Assembly (NCBI GenBank): GCA_035294855.1 | Contig: DATGKD010000047.1 | Location: 1 to 5,177 of the forward strand | From: DATGKD01 sp035294855 | GTDB lineage: Bacteria; Actinomycetota; Acidimicrobiia; Acidimicrobiales; UBA8190 | DNA: 5,177 nucleotides | Reading direction: 5' to 3' | Shown: positions 1-4,823 of the stretch, one piece after another | How positions within the stretch are numbered: the stretch's first letter is position 1 | Layout of the letters: every line of letters begins with the position of its first letter | Made by a program: the position numbers and the translations under genes | The notes under the pieces: model-generated | The model's input: only the letters and a program-made list of their open reading frames with translations | Databases searched by the model: none | Told to the model about the DNA's origin: nothing

Positions 1-100
1 CACCGTCACCAAGGGCGTGACCGGCGCGGTGGGCGGGGCGACGAGCGGCGCCTCCGGCGCGGTGGGCACCGTCACCAAGGGCGTGACCGGCGCGGTGGGC
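1..100 (+). repeat. 66-base-period direct repeat inside the low-complexity gene
   Basis: Bases 1-34 and 67-100 are identical over 34 bases (encoding TVTKGVTGAVG), giving a period of 66 bases or 22 codons, which preserves the reading frame. A diverged third copy begins near 170 (VTKGVGGTVGG). The first copy touches the window edge, so the array may extend upstream. The perfect identity of the first two copies suggests recent duplication or gene conversion, while the third copy uses different synonymous codons. Confidence 0.85.
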
Positions 101-832
101 TCGGCGACGCAGACGGCGGGGCAGACCCTGGGCGCGTTGACGGGTGGATCCACTGGCAGCACGGGGTCGGTCACCAAAGGTGTCGGAGGGACCGTCGGCG
201 GCACGACGGGCGGATTGACGAACGGCGTGACGAACGCCACGAGCGGCGTCACGAATGGCGTCACCAATGCGGTCGGCGGAGCGACGTCGACGACGCTGCC
301 GAGCCTCGGCGGACTCGGCGCCCTCCCGAAGAGCGTGGCGACGACGGCGAACACCGTGGCCTTCACCGGCGCGACCACGGCGAGCACCGCGGCCTCCACC
401 GCCGCGACCACGACCACGAGCGCGCAGTCGGTGGGGAGTGCGCTCTCCGGCCTCGCTCGGGCGGTCTCGGCACCGCCGTCGGCGACGCAGACCGTCACCA
501 CGCTCCTGAGTGCGGTGTCGTCGGCGAAGACGGCCGTCCCGACCAAGACGGCCGCACCCGTGGCGGCGCTCGTTTCGAAGACCGTCACGCCCGTGACGGC
601 GACGACGTCGCGGCCGGCTCCGTCCTCGACGTCGCCGACGCGCTCGATCACGCTGGTGGCCGCCCGAGTCACCAAGACCGCGTCCGGGGCGGCGACGGCG
701 CCGCCGCCACCGGCCACGGCGTCACCCAACAAGACCCCCAGCGGGTCGGGGGGCACCGCGGCGGGCTCGTCCACACCGACGACCGGTCTGGCGACGGCGT
801 CGGTGGGCGGCGTACTGACGAGCCTGCTCTGA
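2..832 (+). CDS. Low-complexity Ala/Gly/Thr/Ser-rich repeat protein, 3' part (5' end outside window)
   Basis: I do not recognise a family. The frame is open from the left edge (position 2) to the TGA at 830-832, giving 276 visible residues. The GTG at 17 is an unlikely start because it lies inside a repeat unit that recurs downstream, so the gene most likely begins upstream of the window. The first ~95 residues are built from Gly/Val/Thr units such as TVTKGVTGAVG and GVTN. The rest is Ala/Thr/Ser/Pro-rich with scattered Lys and Arg and a short PPPP run, ending in a mildly hydrophobic tail (VGGVLTSLL). I find no Asp, Glu, Cys, His, Trp or Tyr, against about 9 Lys and 4 Arg, so this part is strongly basic. 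No LPXTG sorting motif or clear membrane helix is visible. The reading frame is supported by near-total G/C at third codon positions. The composition suggests a secreted or surface-exposed, possibly disordered or glycosylated protein, but that is inference. The signal peptide, if any, would be outside the window. Confidence 0.72.
   Translation, partial: TVTKGVTGAVGGATSGASGAVGTVTKGVTGAVGSATQTAGQTLGALTGGSTGSTGSVTKGVGGTVGGTTGGLTNGVTNATSGVTNGVTNAVGGATSTTLPSLGGLGALPKSVATTANTVAFTGATTASTAASTAATTTTSAQSVGSALSGLARAVSAPPSATQTVTTLLSAVSSAKTAVPTKTAAPVAALVSKTVTPVTATTSRPAPSSTSPTRSITLVAARVTKTASGAATAPPPPATASPNKTPSGSGGTAAGSSTPTTGLATASVGGVLTSLL
208..283 (+). repeat. Degenerate GVTN-type coding repeats
   Basis: This stretch encodes GLTNGVTNATSGVTNGVTNAVGG. 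The GVTN unit appears three times with different codons (ggc-gtg-acg-aac, ggc-gtc-acg-aat, ggc-gtc-acc-aat), preceded by a GLTN variant. The peptide is kept while the DNA has drifted, so these units are older than the identical 66-base copies upstream. Confidence 0.7.
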
Positions 833-843
833 CCTGACCACGG

Positions 844-864
844 GCCCGGCGCCGCACACCGGGC
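844..864. terminator. Candidate terminator hairpin after the repeat-protein gene
   Basis: A perfect 6-base inverted repeat (GCCCGG at 844-849, CCGGGC at 859-864) with a 9-base loop begins 12 bases after the TGA of the + strand gene. No T-rich tract follows, as is common for GC-rich actinobacterial terminators, so this remains a candidate only. Confidence 0.35.
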
Positions 865-870
865 GTCCAA

Positions 871-889
871 CCGTCACACCGTCACACCG
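871..889. repeat. Short tandem CCGTCACA repeat in the convergent gap
   Basis: Two exact copies of the 8-base unit CCGTCACA (871-878 and 879-886) are followed by CCG. They sit between the two candidate terminator hairpins. No function is evident; it may be chance or slippage. Confidence 0.45.
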
Positions 890-895
890 CAGAGA

Positions 896-919
896 CCGGC
901 GCCCACACGCCCGCGCCGG
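896..919. terminator. Candidate terminator hairpin after the MFS gene
   Basis: A perfect 7-base inverted repeat (CCGGCGC at 896-902, GCGCCGG at 913-919) with a 10-base loop lies 14 bases beyond the MFS stop codon in the leftward direction. On the - strand it is followed by TCTCTG, only weakly U-rich. It is well placed to end the leftward ylxP-sulP-MFS transcript, and with the hairpin at 844-864 it gives one hairpin per converging gene. Confidence 0.42.
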
Positions 920-933
920 AACGCCCTGAGCGC

Positions 934-2712
934 CTACTCCGGCGTCGGTAGCCCCGCACCCACGGGCTGAGGCGCGTCGGACGCACCTGAGACGTCGCGC
1001 TTTCGTTTCGCTGATGGCAGCGTCAGCGTCAGGACGCCGGCGATGCTCCACACGACGAGCTCGTAGACGAGCGCCCATTCGAACGCCCGCCGGAAGTCGA
1101 GCGCGCGCGCCGCGGGGGCCGCCCGCCCGGTCACCGCGGTGGTGATGGCACGACGGGTCGCCACCGGGAACGGGGAACGTGCCAGCTGCTGTTGTGCCCG
1201 TGCGCAGCTCGCCGGCGTGCCCGTGGGATCGGTCGAGCGCGCCCGGTCGACGAAGCACGTCTGGAAGCCCGAGGTGATGGCGTCGGCGGCGGGAGCGGGG
1301 ACGCCGCTCGCGTGCAGCGTCGCCCGCAGGTGGGGGATCTCGGTGGCGGCGGCACCGGGCGCGCTCGACGACAGCGCCCCGTAGAACACCACGCCCACGA
1401 GGGCGACGCCCAGCGAGCCTCCGACCTGCTGCACCGTGGTCAGGACCCCGGACGCCGCGCCGGCGGAGCGCGACTGGATGCCCGCCAGGATGAGATTGGT
1501 GAGCGGCGGCAGGAAGAAACCGAGCCCCAGTCCGCCCACCACGAGAACGCCCGTCAACTCGACCGCCTGCAGGTCCGTGCCGACCGCGTGGACGACGGCG
1601 AGGGTGCCCGCCACCCCCGCCAGCGCGACACCGACGCCGATGGTGAGGACGAGGGTCCCCAGCCGGTCGGCGGCCCGGCTCGACAGCACCGACGTCAGGA
1701 TGTTGCCGGCCGCGAACGGGAACACCGTCAGGCCGGCCACGAGCGCGCTGAACCCGTAGCCGATCTGCAGGTACTGGCTCAGCGTGAAGAAGAAGGCGGG
1801 CAGGCCCGCGAAGAACACGAACACGAGCAGGCTGCCCGCCACGAAGGACCGGTCCTTCACGAGCGAGGCGTGCACCAGCGGGAAGCGATCCGCCGCGCTG
1901 CGCGCCCGCTCGTAGAAAGCGAACACAGCGAACACCGGCACCGCGGCGCCCAGCATGGCCCAACCCCACACCGGCCAACCGTCCTGGCGTCCCTGGACCA
2001 AGGGGAACACGAGGAGGAACACCGCGGCCGTGGCGAGGAGTGCGCCCGGGATGTCGAGGCGCGGCGCGTCAGGTGCCTTCGAGCGGGGGAGGCGGTACAC
2101 CGCGCCCGCGACGGCGGCGATCCCGATGGGGACGTTCACGTAGAAGATCGACCGCCACGTCGAGCCGCCGATGTTCGCCGAAATGAGCAGTCCGCCCACG
2201 ACAGGACCGAGGATGGTGGCCAGGCCGATGACAGCGCCGAGGATCCCGAAGGCCCGCCCCCGGTCGCGCGGCGGGATGCTGACCTGGATCACCGACAGCA
2301 CCTGCGGGTACATGAGCGCGCTGAACGCCCCCTGCACCACCCGCGACACGACGAGCGCCGTGGCGGTGGGCGCCGCTCCACACGCCGCGGAGGCCACGGT
2401 GAAGCCCACCATGCCGATGATGAAGAGGCGCTTGCGCCCGAAGATGTCGCCGAGCCGGGCCCCGGTGATGAGCGTCATGGCGAACGCCAGCAGATACCCG
2501 GCCACCACCAGCTGGATCTCCGCCGAGGACGCGTGCAGCTCGCGCTGGATCGACGGAATGGCGACGTTCACGATGCTGACGTCGATCAACTGGACGAAGG
2601 TCGCCGTCATGATGATCGCGAGCGTCAAGCCGACGCTCGCGCTCTCGGCGCGGGCGTCGCGCGCCGCCCGGCGCTCGTCCCGACGGCTGCCGGAACCTTC
2701 CCGGGATGTCAT
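934..2712 (-). CDS. DHA2-type MFS transporter (EmrB/QacA-like drug or metabolite exporter)
   Basis: A 592-residue integral membrane protein of the 14-helix DHA2 group of proton-driven exporters; the cargo cannot be told from sequence. Helix 1 carries the DHA2 signature (DVSIVNVAIPSI, about 44-55). Motif A is GARLGDIFGRKR (84-95), motif B is the R124-V-V-Q-G stretch, and motif C is around 159-174 (GAVIGLATILGPVVGG), which is typical of exporters. The N-terminus (1-27) is Arg-rich and should be cytoplasmic; the C-terminal tail (KRKRD then Pro/Gly-rich) is also soluble. Between the last two helices (~448-538) lies a large polar loop, probably outside the membrane, with two Cys (486 and 503). The ATG at 2712 is preceded by AGGGGAG with 7-base spacing. 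Its start is 19 bases after the sulP stop, so it is very probably co-transcribed with and downstream of sulP. Family assignment is firm; the substrate is unknown. Confidence 0.95.
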   Translation of the reverse strand: MTSREGSGSRRDERRAARDARAESASVGLTLAIIMTATFVQLIDVSIVNVAIPSIQRELHASSAEIQLVVAGYLLAFAMTLITGARLGDIFGRKRLFIIGMVGFTVASAACGAAPTATALVVSRVVQGAFSALMYPQVLSVIQVSIPPRDRGRAFGILGAVIGLATILGPVVGGLLISANIGGSTWRSIFYVNVPIGIAAVAGAVYRLPRSKAPDAPRLDIPGALLATAAVFLLVFPLVQGRQDGWPVWGWAMLGAAVPVFAVFAFYERARSAADRFPLVHASLVKDRSFVAGSLLVFVFFAGLPAFFFTLSQYLQIGYGFSALVAGLTVFPFAAGNILTSVLSSRAADRLGTLVLTIGVGVALAGVAGTLAVVHAVGTDLQAVELTGVLVVGGLGLGFFLPPLTNLILAGIQSRSAGAASGVLTTVQQVGGSLGVALVGVVFYGALSSSAPGAAATEIPHLRATLHASGVPAPAADAITSGFQTCFVDRARSTDPTGTPASCARAQQQLARSPFPVATRRAITTAVTGRAAPAARALDFRRAFEWALVYELVVWSIAGVLTLTLPSAKRKRDVSGASDAPQPVGAGLPTPE

Positions 2713-2719
2713 CGCCGCG

Positions 2720-2726
2720 CTCCCCT
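2720..2726 (-). promoter_or_regulatory. Ribosome binding site of the MFS gene
   Basis: On the - strand AGGGGAG lies 7 bases before the ATG at 2712, inside the 19-base gap after the sulP TGA. It fixes the MFS start and shows the gene has its own translation initiation rather than overlap coupling. Confidence 0.75.
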
Positions 2727-2731
2727 GCGCG

Positions 2732-4423
2732 TCATCCCCTGGCCTCCGGAGCGCACTCGGTCACCGCCTCGTCGACGGTGTGGAAGACCCGGTCGGAGCC
2801 GAACTTCTCGAGGAGCCCGGCCCGTTTCAGGGCGTGCGGCACGTCGCCCTCGGCGCGCGCCATGGCGACCTCGACGTGAGCGTGCCGCAACTCGTCCAGC
2901 AAGGCGGCGACCGCACGCGCGCCGGTGTAGTCGATGTCGCTCATGGCGTCCGCGTCGAGAACGAGCAGCGATGCCGGCGGCGACGCCTCGTGCAGGGCCG
3001 CGTGCACCTCGGCGCGGAAGTGGGCGGCGTTCGCGTAGTAGAGGGGCGCCATGAATTGCACGACGACCACGCCGGGGACCGTGGCGGGCCGCTCGTGGTG
3101 CCCGAGGGGCGCCCAGCTGGTCGTGCCCGGGACGCGCCCGAGCTGCAGCATCGGCGGACGTGCCGACCGCCGGGTCCGGTCGAGGATGGCGAGGCCGACG
3201 GCCACCCCGATCCCCTGTTCGACCCCGACGAAGGCCACGGTCAACAGGGTGACCACGGCCAGGCCGAACTCCACGCGGTCGTAGCGCAGCACCGAGACCA
3301 GCTGGCCCAGGTGGAAGATGCGCGTGGCGATGAACACGAGCACCGCGGCCAGGGTGGCGAGCGGGACATCGGTGAGGAGGCCGGCCGCCGGGACGAGGAC
3401 CACGACGGCGGCCGCGGCGAGCAACCCCGAGACCTGTGTCCGTCCGCCTGCCGCTGAGACCGCGGCGGTGCGGGCGGGGCTGGCGTTGACCGCGAAGGAG
3501 CCGAACAGGCCCGACACCACGTTGCCCGCGCCGACTCCCAGGAAGTCCCGGCCCACGTCGGGTTCGTACCCCTCCTCGGGGAACGCCCGAGTCGTCACCG
3601 CGCTCTGGCTGATGACCACCAGCGCCACGACGCCCGCCACGGGCAGCACCTGCCCGAGCGACGACCACGACAGGCCTCCCAGCCCGAGATGCGGCGCATG
3701 GTGGGCCACATGGCCGAGCACGGCCACGCCGTGGCTCTGCAGATGGGCGGCGGCCACCACCGCGCTGGACACGACCAGCCCGACGAGGGCACCCGGGAGG
3801 CGCCGGTCGACGCGCTCGGCCCCCATGACGATGGCGAACACGGCGGCGCCGATACCGAGCGACCAGCCGTTCACGTGTCCCAGATGGCGCCCCACGTCCG
3901 CCAGGCGGTGCACGGTCGAGCCGGTCGACGCGGACAGGCCGAGCAGGTCGGGCAGCTGGTGGACCACGATGATGACGGCCACGCCCGCCAGGAAGCCGAC
4001 GATGATCGGCACGGACAGGAACTCGGCGATCCAGCCCAGGCGCAGGATCGCGACGAGCGCCAGCATGACGCCGACGGCGACGGCCAGCTGGCCGACGAGC
4101 TGCTGGTAGCGGACCGAGCCCATCGGCGCGAACCGGGCGATCCCGGCGGCGAACAACGGGGCGATCGTCGAGTCCGCGCCCACCGACATCTGCGGGTTGG
4201 CGCCCAGCACGGCGAAGGCCACGGTGCCCGCCACGAAGGCGTACAGCCCGGTGATGGGCGGCATGCCCGCCAGGCGCGACGTGGCCAGCTGCTCGGGCAC
4301 GGCGATCACGAGGAGGGTGACGCAGGCGGCGACATCGGCGCCGAGCCAAGCCCGCTGGTAGCCGCGCCACGACCTCGGCACCGGCATGTGGCCGCGGGGA
4401 GCGCCGGCCGAGGGCGCGGTCAT
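2732..4423 (-). CDS. SulP-family (SLC26-like) inorganic anion transporter with STAS domain
   Basis: A 563-residue membrane transporter. Residues ~25-415 form the SulP transport domain: a VPEQLATSRLAGMPP/ITGLYAF segment (42-64) matches the family's first-helix/LAGxPPxxGLY signature, followed by SVGADSTIAPLFAAG (80-94) and a GNVVSGLFGSF/SPARTA region (300-320). Residues ~445-555 form a cytoplasmic STAS domain, recognisable from LLVLDADAMSDIDYTGARAV (486-505), with Asp490, Asp498 and Thr500 at the positions of the conserved Asp and phosphorylatable Ser/Thr of STAS proteins. Family members carry sulfate, bicarbonate, chloride or other anions; the substrate here is unresolved. Oddities are Gln273 where many SulP proteins have Glu in helix 8, and six His within residues 227-245. 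The start is ATG at 4423, since an excellent Shine-Dalgarno (AAGGGGGAG) precedes it; the frame stays open upstream to 4537, but that extension is Gly/Arg-rich and overlaps ylxP. The MFS gene follows 19 bases downstream. Confidence 0.94.
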   Translation of the reverse strand: MTAPSAGAPRGHMPVPRSWRGYQRAWLGADVAACVTLLVIAVPEQLATSRLAGMPPITGLYAFVAGTVAFAVLGANPQMSVGADSTIAPLFAAGIARFAPMGSVRYQQLVGQLAVAVGVMLALVAILRLGWIAEFLSVPIIVGFLAGVAVIIVVHQLPDLLGLSASTGSTVHRLADVGRHLGHVNGWSLGIGAAVFAIVMGAERVDRRLPGALVGLVVSSAVVAAAHLQSHGVAVLGHVAHHAPHLGLGGLSWSSLGQVLPVAGVVALVVISQSAVTTRAFPEEGYEPDVGRDFLGVGAGNVVSGLFGSFAVNASPARTAAVSAAGGRTQVSGLLAAAAVVVLVPAAGLLTDVPLATLAAVLVFIATRIFHLGQLVSVLRYDRVEFGLAVVTLLTVAFVGVEQGIGVAVGLAILDRTRRSARPPMLQLGRVPGTTSWAPLGHHERPATVPGVVVVQFMAPLYYANAAHFRAEVHAALHEASPPASLLVLDADAMSDIDYTGARAVAALLDELRHAHVEVAMARAEGDVPHALKRAGLLEKFGSDRVFHTVDEAVTECAPEARG

Positions 4424-4427
4424 CGGT

Positions 4428-4436
4428 CTCCCCCTT
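4428..4436 (-). promoter_or_regulatory. Strong ribosome binding site that decides the sulP start
   Basis: On the - strand AAGGGGGAG sits 4 bases before the ATG at 4423 (7 bases measured from its AAGGGG part). This is the best Shine-Dalgarno in the window and favours the 563-residue SulP over an upstream GTG/ATG extension. Confidence 0.82.
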
Positions 4437-4449
4437 CTGTCAGCCCCGG

Positions 4450-4473
4450 CGCCCCCTGTTCCGCCGAGGGGCG
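4450..4473. other. Inverted repeat between ylxP and sulP
   Basis: CGCCCC (4450-4455) and GGGGCG (4468-4473) form a perfect 6-base inverted repeat with a 12-base loop. It begins directly after the ylxP stop and ends about 14 bases before the sulP Shine-Dalgarno. It could be a weak terminator or attenuator that lowers readthrough from ylxP into sulP, or chance in such GC-rich DNA. No T tract follows. Confidence 0.25.
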
Positions 4474-4767
4474 TCACCGGTCCAGGTCGAGCCAGTGTCG
4501 CGCGCTCGACACCACCGTGACCTCGGGGTGCGACCACACGAAGCGCTCCACCCGGTCGAGCACCTCCTCGACGCGCCCCGCGCTGGGCGCCACGACGCTG
4601 AAGCCCAAAGTGGCGCGCTGCCAGAGGTCGTGATGGGCGACCTCGGACCCCGAAACGCCGAACCGGCGCCGGGCCACTTCGACGAGATGCCGCACGACGG
4701 CGCGCTTCTCCTTGAGCGACCCGCAGTTCGCGAGGTGGAGTTCGATCTCGAGCGCGGCGACGTGCAT
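4474..4767 (-). CDS. ylxP: DUF503 / YlxP-like small conserved protein
   Basis: A 97-residue protein that matches the DUF503 (YlxP) family in length and pattern. It has an N-terminal strand (MHVAALEIELHL), the GSLKEKR motif (16-22) and helix RAVVRHLVEVARRRFGVS (22-39). The family-typical SEVAHHDLWQRATLGFSVVA follows (41-60), then a final helix and strand. The family is predicted to fold as a small ferredoxin-like alpha/beta domain; its biochemical function is unknown. It is often found in the nusA-infB-rbfA translation/ribosome maturation cluster, which hints at an RNA- or ribosome-linked role, but here its neighbours are transporters. The start is ATG at 4767. The frame is open upstream to 4887, but the added residues do not resemble the family and would overlap the divergent gene. 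The ribosome site is weak (GGTCGGGTGAG abuts the ATG). sulP starts 50 bases downstream, so the two may share a transcript. Confidence 0.9.
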   Translation of the reverse strand: MHVAALEIELHLANCGSLKEKRAVVRHLVEVARRRFGVSGSEVAHHDLWQRATLGFSVVAPSAGRVEEVLDRVERFVWSHPEVTVVSSARHWLDLDR

Positions 4768-4786
4768 CTCACCCGACCCGACGGCG

Positions 4787-4792
4787 AGGCTA
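4787..4792 (-). promoter_or_regulatory. Candidate -10 element for ylxP (operon promoter)
   Basis: On the - strand TAGCCT fits the TANNNT pattern of actinobacterial -10 boxes and would put the transcription start roughly 13-16 bases before the ylxP ATG. I see no convincing -35 hexamer, so this is a weak call based on position and pattern only. Confidence 0.25.
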
Positions 4793-4810
4793 CCGGTCGC
4801 CCGAACGCAG

Positions 4811-4816
4811 TACCGT
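4811..4816 (+). promoter_or_regulatory. Candidate -10 element for the divergent gluconate dehydrogenase gene
   Basis: TACCGT fits TANNNT and would place the transcription start at about 4822-4825, on or next to the GTG at 4824. That would make a leaderless mRNA, which agrees with the absence of any purine-rich Shine-Dalgarno just upstream. No clear -35 is visible. Confidence 0.3.
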
Positions 4817-4823
4817 GACGCCG

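Noticed and set aside
1..100. Possible CRISPR or intergenic repeat array
   Set aside because: The repeat period is a multiple of three and lies in an open coding frame with protein-level repetition, and there are no unique spacers of uniform length.
722..1978. 418-codon - strand frame spanning the MFS 3' half, the convergent gap and the end of the repeat gene
   Set aside because: Arg/Gly/Ala-rich with no family pattern, and it overlaps the well-supported MFS frame. It is a by-product of high GC content lowering stop frequency.
1192..3054. 620-codon open frame on the + strand opposite the MFS gene
   Set aside because: Its product is Arg/His/Glu/Asp-rich with no domain pattern, as expected for the antisense shadow of a GC-rich membrane protein gene. 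The opposite strand has clear MFS motifs over the same span.
2171..3457. 428-codon + strand frame across the MFS/SulP boundary
   Set aside because: It crosses two genes that are clearly coded on the other strand and shows no recognisable domain.
4424..4537. N-terminal extension of SulP to 4537
   Set aside because: The extra residues are Gly/Arg/Pro-rich, overlap ylxP, and ignore the strong Shine-Dalgarno just upstream of the ATG at 4423.
3689..4633. 314-codon + strand frame opposite sulP and ylxP
   Set aside because: His/Asp/Arg-rich antisense shadow; the opposite frames match SulP and DUF503 patterns.
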